Of a DNA stretch of 64,000 bases, positions 41,937-50,408 are shown piece by piece. The translations under genes and the position numbers were made by a program. The notes beneath the pieces were generated by a model. That model worked only from the letters and a program-made list of their open reading frames with translations. It made no database searches and was not told where the DNA came from. How positions within the stretch are numbered: position 1 is the stretch's first letter; the number at the start of each line of letters is the position of its first letter. The DNA is from Leisingera caerulea DSM 24564 (GTDB taxonomy: Bacteria > Pseudomonadota > Alphaproteobacteria > Rhodobacterales > Rhodobacteraceae): the NCBI RefSeq assembly GCF_000473325.1, contig NZ_KI421513.1:3109217-3173216 (forward strand). The letters run 5' to 3'.

Positions 41937-44219
41937 GTGGCGTATAAGTCACATCTGAGGGCGGCATACGGGCCACTTGCGGCTATTGACCGATGGCGGC
42001 GAACCCGCCGCGCCCGCAATATCGGCACCATTGGCCTGGTTTTGCTGGGGCCGGTGCTAGCCTTGGCGACATTCCTCATCATCGGCCCGCTGGGGCAGGG
42101 GGCGTCCTCGCGGTCGCTGCGGCTGATTCTGCTGGCGGATCTTGTCTATATCCTGACCATCGCGGCGCTGGTGATGGCGCAGATCGTGCGCCTGTTTGCG
42201 GCGCGGCGGTCGAAATCGGCAGGCTCCCGCCTGCATTTGCGGCTGATCGGCGCGTTTGGCTTTCTGGCGCTGATCCCAACCGTGATTGTCGCGGTGTTCG
42301 CAGTGCTGACGGTGAATGTCGGGCTTGAGGGCTGGTTCTCGCAGCGGGTGCGCCAGGTGATCGGCAGCTCGCTGGCCGCGGCGGAAGCTTATCAGGCGCA
42401 GCAGAAAGGCGACCTGAGCGAAGACGCCCAGGCCCTGGCACGCTATCTGGACAGCAGCCGGGCGCGCAGTTTCTTTATCAACGATGCTGAGCTGCGGCAG
42501 GTGCTGGCACAGGGGCAGCTGCAAATCCAGCGCGGCCTGCGCGAGGCCTATATCGTCGACAGCGGCGGGCAGATCCGGGCGCGCGGCGAACGCTCTTATG
42601 AGTTTGATTTTGAAAAACCCGACAACCAGCAGTTGGAGGCGGCCCGCCAGAACGGCATGCTGCTGATTGAGGACTGGGACAACAGCGAGTTCCGCGCCCT
42701 GGTGCAGCTGAGCGCCTTTGTCGACCGGTTCCTGTACATCAGCCGGGATGTGGATGGCGAACTGCTGAACCTGCTGGATGACACCCAGGAAACCGCACAC
42801 CTCTATCAGCAGCTGGAAAGCGAGCGCGGAAGGGTGCTGTTTGAATTTGCGCTGCTCTACATCGGCTTTGCGGTGATTCTGATCCTGGCGGCGATGTGGC
42901 TGGGCATGTGGTTTGCTGAACGGCTGTCGCGCCCCGTCGGGCGGCTGACGGTGGCGGCGCAGCGGGTGGGCGGCGGCAATCTGGACGTTCAGGTGCCGGT
43001 CGATGACGGCGGTGACGAGATTTCCCAGCTGGGCCAGTATTTCAACCAGATGACCCGCGAGCTGAAGGCGCAGCACAGCCGCCTGCTGGACAATACCCGG
43101 CAGATCGAACGCCGCCGCCGCCTGTTCGATTCAGTCCTGTCGTCGGTGACCTCCGGGGTTGTCGGCCTGGATGCCGACGGGCGGGTGACATTCGTGAACC
43201 GCTCTGCCGAACGGCTGCTGGACTGGCAGGAGGATCAGCAATTGATGGCGCTGGCGGTGGCAGTGCCGGAATTCGGGCCGCTGTTTGCCGAACTGATCGA
43301 GACCGGCGCCGAAGTGGTCCAGGAGGAAATCAAGGTGACCCGCCAGGGCCGGCTGGAAAACCTGCTGGTCCGGATGTCGCCGCGCCGCTCTGAGGAAGGC
43401 GGGCTGGAAGGCTATGTGGTGGCCTTTGACGATGTGACCGACCTGGTCAGCGCGCAGCGGATGGCGGCCTGGGGCGATGTGGCCCGCCGGATCGCGCATG
43501 AGATCAAGAACCCGCTGACCCCCATCCAGCTGAGCGCGGAGCGGATCAAGCGCAAGTTCGCGCCCAAGCTGGGCGAGGAGAACAGCGATCAGCTGCAATC
43601 CATGACCGATGTGATCGTGCGCCAGACCAACGATTTGCGCCGGATCGTGGATGAGTTCTCGAAATTCGCCCGCATGCCGGAACCAGAGCGGCGCGAAGAG
43701 GATCTGGTCAAGCTGGTGCGGGACGCGGTGATCCTGCAGCAGCAGGGCCAGCCGGATGTCCGGATCACGGCGGAGCTGCCAAAGGTGCAGATGCCGTCGG
43801 ATCTGGATGCAACGATGATTGGCCAGGCGCTGACCAATCTGATCAAGAACGCAGGCGAAGCCATCGAAAGCCTGCAGAAGAAGGGGGCTCCGGACGGTCT
43901 GGTCCCGGAGATCCGGGTGACTGCGGAAAAGACGGGCAGCTTCTACGAAATCCGCATCGCCGACAATGGCATCGGTCTGCCCGAAGACCGGGCGCGGCTG
44001 TTTGAGCCCTATGTGACCACGCGCGACGCGGGCACAGGGCTTGGGCTGCCGATCGTCAAGAAAATCATCGAAGAGCACGGGGGCACGCTGACGCTGGAAG
44101 ACGCCCCGGTGTTCGAGGGACAAGCGCATAACGGCGCAATGGCGGTGATCCGCCTGCCCGCCGCAGCCAAAAAAGCGGCGGCGCCTAACAAGAGCACAGT
44201 GAAAGCAGGTCTGACATGA
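41937..44219 (+). CDS. ntrY: Sensor histidine kinase NtrY
   Basis: Membrane sensor kinase of the NtrYX system, linked in other alphaproteobacteria to nitrogen, redox and envelope control. The 760-residue protein has about three N-terminal membrane helices (from about residue 30), an extracytoplasmic part, another helix near 305-325, a HAMP domain, a PAS domain near 395-500, phospho-acceptor His521 (ARRIAHEIKNPLTPIQL) and a HATPase domain (NLIKNAGEAIE, ADNGIGLPED, GTGLGLPIVKKI). The start is GTG 41937 with a GAGGG site. Overlaps ntrX by 4 nt. Confidence 0.94.
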   Translation: MAYKSHLRAAYGPLAAIDRWRRTRRARNIGTIGLVLLGPVLALATFLIIGPLGQGASSRSLRLILLADLVYILTIAALVMAQIVRLFAARRSKSAGSRLHLRLIGAFGFLALIPTVIVAVFAVLTVNVGLEGWFSQRVRQVIGSSLAAAEAYQAQQKGDLSEDAQALARYLDSSRARSFFINDAELRQVLAQGQLQIQRGLREAYIVDSGGQIRARGERSYEFDFEKPDNQQLEAARQNGMLLIEDWDNSEFRALVQLSAFVDRFLYISRDVDGELLNLLDDTQETAHLYQQLESERGRVLFEFALLYIGFAVILILAAMWLGMWFAERLSRPVGRLTVAAQRVGGGNLDVQVPVDDGGDEISQLGQYFNQMTRELKAQHSRLLDNTRQIERRRRLFDSVLSSVTSGVVGLDADGRVTFVNRSAERLLDWQEDQQLMALAVAVPEFGPLFAELIETGAEVVQEEIKVTRQGRLENLLVRMSPRRSEEGGLEGYVVAFDDVTDLVSAQRMAAWGDVARRIAHEIKNPLTPIQLSAERIKRKFAPKLGEENSDQLQSMTDVIVRQTNDLRRIVDEFSKFARMPEPERREEDLVKLVRDAVILQQQGQPDVRITAELPKVQMPSDLDATMIGQALTNLIKNAGEAIESLQKKGAPDGLVPEIRVTAEKTGSFYEIRIADNGIGLPEDRARLFEPYVTTRDAGTGLGLPIVKKIIEEHGGTLTLEDAPVFEGQAHNGAMAVIRLPAAAKKAAAPNKSTVKAGLT

Positions 44220-45625
44220 GTGACATTCTGATTGTAGATGATGAGCGGGATATCCGTGAGCTGATCTCGGACATTCTGGAGGACGAGGGCTATGCCACCC
44301 GCAAGGCCGGCAGCTCGGATGAGTGCATGGCCCGGCTGGAAGAAGCCAAGCCCGCGCTGATGATCCTGGATATCTGGCTGAAGGACAGCCAGATGGACGG
44401 CATCGACATCCTGAAGACGGTCAAGCGGGACACGCCGGACATCCCGGTGGTGATCATTTCCGGCCACGGCAATATCGAAATCGCTGTCGCCGCGATCAAG
44501 CAGGGCGCCTATGACTTCATCGAGAAGCCCTTTAACATCGACCAGCTGATGGTGGTGATCCGCCGCGCGATGGAAACCTCGCGCCTGCGCCGGGAGAATT
44601 CCGACCTCAAACGCAAGGAGACCGGCCCGGCGGACATGATCGGCACCTCCGCCGCGTTCCGCACCCTGGTCGGCCAGCTGGACAAGGTGACCAAATCCAA
44701 CGGCCGGGTGATGCTGACCGGTCCGGCAGGCAGCGGCAAGGAGATTGCGGCGCGCTACATCCACGCAAACTCCAACCGGGCGTCGGCGCCCTTCATCACC
44801 GTGAACTGCGCCAGTATCGAACCGGACCGGATGGAAGATGTGCTGTTCGGCCGCGAGTCATCCGAACGCGGGGTTGAGCCGGGCCTGCTGGAACAGGCGC
44901 ATGGCGGCGTTGTGTTCTTTGACGAAGTGGCGGACATGCCGCTGGGCACCCAGTCCAAGATCCTGCGGGTGCTGGTCGATCAGCAGTTCCAGCGGGTTGG
45001 CGGCTCGGACAAGATCCGCGTCGATCTGCGGGTGGTATCCTCCACCAACAAGGATCTGGATGCGGAGATCGAGGCCGGCACCTTCCGCCAGGAGCTGTAT
45101 CACCGCCTGAACGTGGTGCCGGTTGCGGTGCCGTCGCTGGCGGACCGGCGCGAGGATATCCCGCTGCTGGCCAATTACTTCATCTCCCAGTTCAACGAGG
45201 CCCAGGGCCTGCCGCTGCGGGAACTGACCGAGGAAGCCGTGGCGCTGATGCAGACCATGCCGTGGCCGGGAAACGTGCGCCAGCTCAAGAACCTGGTGGA
45301 ACGGGTGCTGATCCTGGGCGACGGCAGCGGCCCGATCGAGGCCAAGGACCTGCCGCGCGAAGAAGAGAAGACCGAAGAGGAGGGCCGGGTGGTGCTGTCC
45401 GGCGCGCTGGCAACCCTGCCGCTGCGCGAGGCGCGGGAGGCGTTCGAGCGGGAATACCTGCTGACCCAGATCAACCGCTTTGGCGGCAATATCAGCCGCA
45501 CCGCGTCTTTTGTCGGCATGGAGCGCTCGGCGCTGCACCGTAAGCTGAAGTCGCTGGGGGTGGTGACCTCCAACAAGGCTGGCGCCCGGGTGGCGCATGT
45601 GGAAACCGAGGAAGAACAGGCCTGA
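44216..45625 (+). CDS. ntrX: Response regulator NtrX
   Basis: A 469-residue regulator: receiver with Asp52 (MILDIWLKDS), AAA+ domain with Walker A at 169-176 (GPAGSGKE) and Walker B GGVVFFDEVADMP, and a Fis-type HTH at the C-terminus (GGNISRTASFVGMERSALHRK). As in the NtrC of this window, GAFTGA is absent: SSERGVEPGLLEQAHGG stands in its place, so sigma-54 activation is unlikely. Coupled to ntrY. A hairpin at 45638-45660 separates it from the convergent caspase gene. Confidence 0.94.
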   Translation: MSDILIVDDERDIRELISDILEDEGYATRKAGSSDECMARLEEAKPALMILDIWLKDSQMDGIDILKTVKRDTPDIPVVIISGHGNIEIAVAAIKQGAYDFIEKPFNIDQLMVVIRRAMETSRLRRENSDLKRKETGPADMIGTSAAFRTLVGQLDKVTKSNGRVMLTGPAGSGKEIAARYIHANSNRASAPFITVNCASIEPDRMEDVLFGRESSERGVEPGLLEQAHGGVVFFDEVADMPLGTQSKILRVLVDQQFQRVGGSDKIRVDLRVVSSTNKDLDAEIEAGTFRQELYHRLNVVPVAVPSLADRREDIPLLANYFISQFNEAQGLPLRELTEEAVALMQTMPWPGNVRQLKNLVERVLILGDGSGPIEAKDLPREEEKTEEEGRVVLSGALATLPLREAREAFEREYLLTQINRFGGNISRTASFVGMERSALHRKLKSLGVVTSNKAGARVAHVETEEEQA

Positions 45626-45637
45626 TCAGGCCGCCAT

Positions 45638-45660
45638 TGCGCCCGGGTGAACCGGGCGCA
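45638..45660. terminator. Hairpin between ntrX and the caspase gene
   Basis: TGCGCCCGG-GTGAA-CCGGGCGCA is a perfect 9-bp stem without a T-run. A 14-bp palindrome GGCCTGATCAGGCC (45619-45632) overlaps the ntrX stop region. Together they probably block convergent read-through. Confidence 0.5.
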
Positions 45661-45667
45661 GGCGGGG

Positions 45668-48001
45668 TCAGAACAGGTCCTGTCGGATCGGGTTCACCGC
45701 AAAATGGATCTGCGCGGCCAGCTGAAGCCGGCTGACCGGATCGTCGGGAACGATGGCGGGCAGGCCCGCCTCCCGCGCGTGGTTCTCAAGCTGCTTGCGC
45801 GAGGCAGGGCCGAACTGGCCGTCAACGGCAATGCCAGAACCCAGCTGACGCAGGATATACTGGGTGCCGGCGGCTATGTCCCGCTCAGACATGCCGGAGA
45901 GCAGCTCGCGCGCGGCAGCGCGGGCGTCGGGGTCATTCAAAGCCATCGCCTTGCCGGCCCGCGCGGCGGCAGCGTGGGCGGGAACGCGGTCCGCAAGCCT
46001 GTTGAGGGCAACCCAGGCGCCGTTGGCGCCGCCCCAGGCATCGCCGCGCGACAATCCCATGTCATACCATTCCAGTGCCTCAGCCGCGTCCCGGCCGGGC
46101 AGGTCGCCGCCCATGATCATGCGGCCGATCTCTGCCGGGGCGTGCGGGTGGCCCAGCTGCGCCGCTTCAGCAAACAGCGCCCGGGCCTTTTCCTTGTCGA
46201 CCGGCTTGCCCGCGCCGCCATCGCGGTAGACATAGCCGAGGTTGGCGGTGCCGTAGATGTCGCCGCGGCCGGCAGAGGCCTCCAGATAGGAAAGCCCGCG
46301 TTCCGGCTGCGCCAGCTCATCACCGCTCCACAGGAAGAACACGCCCAGCTCGTTCATTGAATAGGTGTGGCCAAGCTCCACCGCGCGGCTCAGCAGATCG
46401 AAGCCGCGCTGCTTTTCCTCAGGCGTGCTGCTTTTGCGCAAAAGCCGCTTGCCGCGGGCGTGCATCGAGAAGGGGTCGCCTGCCTCGATTCCCTTGTCCC
46501 ACAGGGCAAAGGCCTTGTCCGGGTCATAGGGGATCGGCACGGTTTCGCGGTCGACATTCGGGGTGACATGCAGATAGGCGACCGCGTTAAAGGCGCGGAC
46601 ATGGCCCAGTTCCGCGGCCTTTTCAAAGGCTTCATAGGCTTCGATCAAGCGGCCCTGGCCCTGCAGCGCACGGCCCAGCTGGTAATGCAAGCGCCCCAGT
46701 TCCGGTGCGGCCTGCACCGCCTCGCGGCAGGCGGCCTCTGCCGCTTTCAGATCAATCTCATTAGGGTAGCGGTAGAGCCCGACGCCTTGGAGATCCAGCA
46801 AATCCCCGGCTTCGAGGTCGCATTGGCGGGCAATCATCTCCAGGTTCACGGTCACGTCGCGCACCGTGTCAGCTTGGGCAAGCCGCAGAACCATCCGGTC
46901 CTTGCGCACCTGGCCGCCGTCCTGACGCGCGGGCAGTTCCGCCAGCTTGGGCGCATAGCTGAGGCTGAGCGCACTTCCGTCCCCCGCTTGCAGCGAGGTG
47001 ACGCCGGAGGAGGGGGACTCTACAATTGTCACCGTGGTGCCGGCCCGGACATAGGGGCTGATTTCCGGCGCCAGCTCCAGCGAGCGGCCGAGCGGGATTT
47101 TCACCGACAGCTGATCCGGCAGCTGGTCAAGGCTGGCCGGAGCGGTTTCGGGCTGTGCCTGGGCGACGTTCAGCGACCGCTCCGCCGGACGCAGGTAGAT
47201 CTTCTGTGTCAGCGTCGAGCTTTCCCAGGGCACCTGGGTGTTGCCGGTTGCGCTGTAGACATCGCCGCGGATCGCCGCCAGCACCGTCATCGCGTCCTCC
47301 TCCGGTCGGTCGGGGAAGTGGCGCACGACGGAGGAGGTATAGGGGCTGTTGCCGCCCGGCTCGCCATCCAGCGCGGTGGCGCCGGGCGAGGTGGAGAAGG
47401 CGACCAGCGTGTTCAGCGGCGGGCGGAACACGTCAAACCCCTCGCGCGCCTCATACAGCTGGGCGCCGACCTCGGCGTTCAGCTTGACATCGGGCACCGG
47501 GTTGTCGCGGCAGGAATCCAGCATCAGGATCTGGCTGCCCGCCTTGCCGCCGAGAATGGCGGACACCCGGTCCAGGGTGACCGATTGGAAGGGCAGGTCG
47601 TGAATGCCCGACAGCTCTGCATCGCTGGTCAGCAGGTAGTTGCGCCGCCCCAGCTGGATACCGTGACCTGCGTAGTAGAAAAACACCTGGCTGCCGTCGC
47701 GGATATTGAGGGCGGCCTGGCGCAGCAGTGCCTCGAACCCGCGCTTGTCCAGATCATAGCCTTCAAAAACCGTATAGCCAAAGGATCTGAGCATTTCTGC
47801 CATCGCCTTGGCATCGTTGCGGGTGTTGGTCAGGTCTGTGACGTGGTCATAGTTCTGAATGCCGATCACGATAGCGGTTTCGGGTGCAGACGCCCGCTCG
47901 CTGGTTTCATAGGCGGCCCTTGCAGGTGCCGCGGGCAGCAGCGCAGAGCAGGCCAGCACTGCGGCTGCAAGAGAGGACGGTCTGAAAGACAGCGCTGTCA
48001 T
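45668..48001 (-). CDS. Secreted caspase-like protease with Sel1 repeats
   Basis: A 777-residue exported protein. Residues 1-30 form a signal peptide ending APARA. The caspase (C14) domain covers about 38-270, with His113 in FFYYAGHGIQLGRRNYL and Cys164 in LMLDSCRDNP. A mid region of beta-type segments (about 290-400) follows. About 430-690 holds TPR/Sel1 repeats (ALQGQGRLIEAYEAFEKAAE; ALWDKGIEAGDPFSMHARGK). The C-terminus resembles a peptidoglycan-binding repeat (GIAVDGQFGPASRKQLENHA). It is probably a periplasmic orthocaspase-type enzyme. It lies opposite to the ntr and trk genes. Substrate unknown. Confidence 0.88.
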   Translation of the reverse strand: MTALSFRPSSLAAAVLACSALLPAAPARAAYETSERASAPETAIVIGIQNYDHVTDLTNTRNDAKAMAEMLRSFGYTVFEGYDLDKRGFEALLRQAALNIRDGSQVFFYYAGHGIQLGRRNYLLTSDAELSGIHDLPFQSVTLDRVSAILGGKAGSQILMLDSCRDNPVPDVKLNAEVGAQLYEAREGFDVFRPPLNTLVAFSTSPGATALDGEPGGNSPYTSSVVRHFPDRPEEDAMTVLAAIRGDVYSATGNTQVPWESSTLTQKIYLRPAERSLNVAQAQPETAPASLDQLPDQLSVKIPLGRSLELAPEISPYVRAGTTVTIVESPSSGVTSLQAGDGSALSLSYAPKLAELPARQDGGQVRKDRMVLRLAQADTVRDVTVNLEMIARQCDLEAGDLLDLQGVGLYRYPNEIDLKAAEAACREAVQAAPELGRLHYQLGRALQGQGRLIEAYEAFEKAAELGHVRAFNAVAYLHVTPNVDRETVPIPYDPDKAFALWDKGIEAGDPFSMHARGKRLLRKSSTPEEKQRGFDLLSRAVELGHTYSMNELGVFFLWSGDELAQPERGLSYLEASAGRGDIYGTANLGYVYRDGGAGKPVDKEKARALFAEAAQLGHPHAPAEIGRMIMGGDLPGRDAAEALEWYDMGLSRGDAWGGANGAWVALNRLADRVPAHAAAARAGKAMALNDPDARAAARELLSGMSERDIAAGTQYILRQLGSGIAVDGQFGPASRKQLENHAREAGLPAIVPDDPVSRLQLAAQIHFAVNPIRQDLF

Positions 48002-48015
48002 GGCAATGTCCCGGG

Positions 48016-48318
48016 TTAACCCCAGCCTCCTCCGCCGCCTGAGCCGCCGCCACCGCCGCCGGAGCCGCCTCCGCCACCGCCGCCGCTTCCGGCACCGCCG
48101 CCGCCAGGCGGACCGATCGGTTCAGGTTCCGGGGCGGGCGCTTGTGCCGGAACTGGGGCCGGTGCGGGTGCGCGGTATGTCGTGGGCGCGCTGTATGTTG
48201 CGGGCGCGGACGCCGGGGCGGTTGCAGCAGTTGGGGGCGGGGCAATGGGCGCTGTCGGCTCGCAGGCTGCTGTGACAGCGGCCAAAGGCAGCGCGGCAAA
48301 CAGGAAATGTATCCGCAT
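48016..48318 (-). CDS. Small Pro/Ala- and Gly-rich lipoprotein candidate
   Basis: A 100-residue low-complexity protein. Residues 1-18 are a signal sequence (MRIHFLFAALPLAAVTAA) followed by Cys19, an approximate lipobox. Then comes a Pro/Ala/Thr-rich part up to about 65, then almost pure glycine with serines to the end. The start has an AAAGG site. It ends 14 nt before the caspase gene on the same strand, so the two may be co-transcribed. The glycine tract is unusual and could be an artefact of GC-rich repeats, but codons show a real stop and start. Function unknown. Confidence 0.6.
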   Translation of the reverse strand: MRIHFLFAALPLAAVTAACEPTAPIAPPPTAATAPASAPATYSAPTTYRAPAPAPVPAQAPAPEPEPIGPPGGGGAGSGGGGGGGSGGGGGGSGGGGGWG

Positions 48319-48446
48319 CGGGTACCTTTCTCTTTGGAAATACTGGTCAACAAACAATCCGGTGAACAGCTTACTTGATCCGGCGGTGCAAATCAAAGTT
48401 AACCCGCCGCCCTTCACCCGCCACAGTCCGGGCCTCAGATGGAGGA

Positions 48447-48917
48447 TCAGCCGCGGGGACGGATAATGACACTGCCATCCCTGTTGCGCTGCGCGCAGGC
48501 GGCTTCGGTCAGCGGTGCCAGCCGCGCGCCGGGCGCAACCGCCGGGGCGGTCCGCCGGGTGCAGCGTTTCAGGGCGATCTGCTGATAGCCCTTGGCGGCC
48601 ATGCAGGATCTTTCCAGCCGCTTGCGCAGCGGCTTGTTCACATCCACCGTGTAGATGCTGCCCTCCACCCAATAGCCGGGGTGGTAATAGCAGTCACCGC
48701 TGTGGCAGACCTTGCGCCCGGGGTAGAAAACGGGCGGGTGCTGGCGGATTTCATTGGCGACCGGCGCGTCTTTCAGGGCCTGGGCCTGGCAGATCAGCTC
48801 ATCGGAGCGCAGGCGGGACACCTCCGCCCCCTGCCGGTAGTAGACCGGTAGCGGGCCGCAGGCCGCGGCGCCCACCAGCAGGGCGAGGCCCGCCAGGATG
48901 GACAGATCGCTGCGCAT
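48447..48917 (-). CDS. Rhodobacteraceae lipoprotein, unknown function
   Basis: A 156-residue lipoprotein. Residues 1-19 form a signal (LSILAGLALLVGAAA) with Cys20 of the lipobox. The body has several cysteines (SDELICQAQALKDAPVAN, RKVCHSGDCYYHPGYW, LKRCTRRT) that may make disulfides. The YYRQGAEVSRLRSDELICQA start is, to my memory, common in Rhodobacteraceae proteins of unknown function. It is the first of three minus-strand genes (with the Gly-rich protein and the caspase) that interrupt the ntr-trk order. No clear ribosome site was seen. Confidence 0.75.
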   Translation of the reverse strand: MRSDLSILAGLALLVGAAACGPLPVYYRQGAEVSRLRSDELICQAQALKDAPVANEIRQHPPVFYPGRKVCHSGDCYYHPGYWVEGSIYTVDVNKPLRKRLERSCMAAKGYQQIALKRCTRRTAPAVAPGARLAPLTEAACAQRNRDGSVIIRPRG

Positions 48918-49030
48918 GGGGAAATAATGGCTGCAATCAGAGCAAGTTACAATTAATTTGACCGTGAAAGCGGCTTCTGTCATTCACGTCGGGCAAAACT
49001 CCGCCGGAATTTCCGCCAAGGGATACGCAA

Positions 49031-50407
49031 ATGAAAGTCATTATCTGCGGTGCGGGCCAGGTCGGCTGGCAGATCGCCCGGCATTTGTCCGGCGAGCACA
49101 ATGACGTGACGGTTGTCGACAACAATGCGGAACTGGTGCGCCGCGCCACCGATACGCTGGACGTGCAGGGCATTCACGGCTTCGCCTCCTACCCGGATGT
49201 GCTGGAGCGGGCCGGGGCGCGGGATGCCGACATGATCATCGCCGCCACCCATTCGGACGAAGTCAACATGGTGACCTGCCAGGTGGCGCATTCGGTGTTC
49301 AAGGTTCAGCGCAAGATTGCCCGCCTGCGGGCCAAAAGCTATCTGACGGCGATTTATTCCGACCTTTACCAGCGCGAGCATTTGCCGATCGACGTGGTGA
49401 TCAGCCCGGAGCGGGAGGTCGCCGCGGCAGCGATGCAGCGGCTGTCGGCGCCGGCGGCGTTTGATACCGAGACGTTCATGGGCGGGATGGCGCAGCTTCT
49501 GGGCATCCAGATCGATGCCGATTGCCCGGTGGTGAACACGCCGCTGCGCCAGCTCACCGACCTGTTCTCGACGCTGCGGGCGCTGGTCGTCGGCGTGCGC
49601 CGCGACGGCACCCTGTTTGCGCCGGAGCCGGGCGATCAGCTGTTTGTCGGCGACAGCTGTTATGTGTTCTGCCACGTGGACGACGTGCCCCGCACCATCG
49701 AGGTGTTCGGCAAGCACGAAAAACGCCAGGACCGGGTGGTTGTGGTCGGCGGCGGCAACGTCGGGCTGGAGGTCGCCAAGGCGCTGGAGAGCAGCACCTC
49801 CCGGATCCGCGCCAAGGTGATCGAACGCGACCGCAAATGCGCGGAGCGCGCCGCGGAAGAGCTGGAGCGCACCATCGTGCTGAATGGCGACGGGCTGGAC
49901 CGGTCTCTGATGATCGAGGCTGGCATCGACAAGGCGGATGCGATGCTGGCGGTGACAGATGACGACAAGACCAACATGCTGGCCGCGGTGCGCGCCAAGG
50001 CAGAGGGCTGCCCGCTGGCGATTGCGCTGATCAACGATCCAACCCTGGTGCCGCTGCTGCCGCACCTCGGAATCGACGCCTATATCAACCCGCGCTCCAC
50101 CACTGTGAGCTCTATCCTGCGCCATATCCGTTATGGCCGGGTGCGGCAGGTCTATTCCCTGGGCGACGCCGAGGCGGAGATGATCGAGGCCGAGGTGCTG
50201 TCGACCTCGCCGATTACCGGGCAAATGATCCGCGACACGGACTTTCCCGAAGGCGTTCTGGTGGGCGGGGTGCTGAAGAACGGCGAGATGCTGCGTCCTT
50301 CCGGCCAGATGCGGATCGAGGAGGGCGACGTGATCGCGCTCTTTGCCATGGCGGATGACGTGCCGGAGGTCGAACGCCTGCTGCAGGTGTCGATCGACTA
50401 TTTCTAG
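49031..50407 (+). CDS. trkA: Trk potassium system regulator TrkA
   Basis: Cytoplasmic NAD(H)-binding subunit that gates the TrkH potassium channel. The 458-residue protein has two RCK domains. The first begins MKVIICGAGQVGWQIARHL with VVDNNAELVRRATDTLDVQG. The second restarts near residue 233 (RVVVVGGGNVGLEVAKALES). Each is followed by a TrkA-C domain. It precedes trkH by 1 nt. In alphaproteobacteria trkA usually follows ntrX directly; here three opposite-strand genes lie between. Confidence 0.95.
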   Translation: MKVIICGAGQVGWQIARHLSGEHNDVTVVDNNAELVRRATDTLDVQGIHGFASYPDVLERAGARDADMIIAATHSDEVNMVTCQVAHSVFKVQRKIARLRAKSYLTAIYSDLYQREHLPIDVVISPEREVAAAAMQRLSAPAAFDTETFMGGMAQLLGIQIDADCPVVNTPLRQLTDLFSTLRALVVGVRRDGTLFAPEPGDQLFVGDSCYVFCHVDDVPRTIEVFGKHEKRQDRVVVVGGGNVGLEVAKALESSTSRIRAKVIERDRKCAERAAEELERTIVLNGDGLDRSLMIEAGIDKADAMLAVTDDDKTNMLAAVRAKAEGCPLAIALINDPTLVPLLPHLGIDAYINPRSTTVSSILRHIRYGRVRQVYSLGDAEAEMIEAEVLSTSPITGQMIRDTDFPEGVLVGGVLKNGEMLRPSGQMRIEEGDVIALFAMADDVPEVERLLQVSIDYF

Positions 50408-50408
50408 A

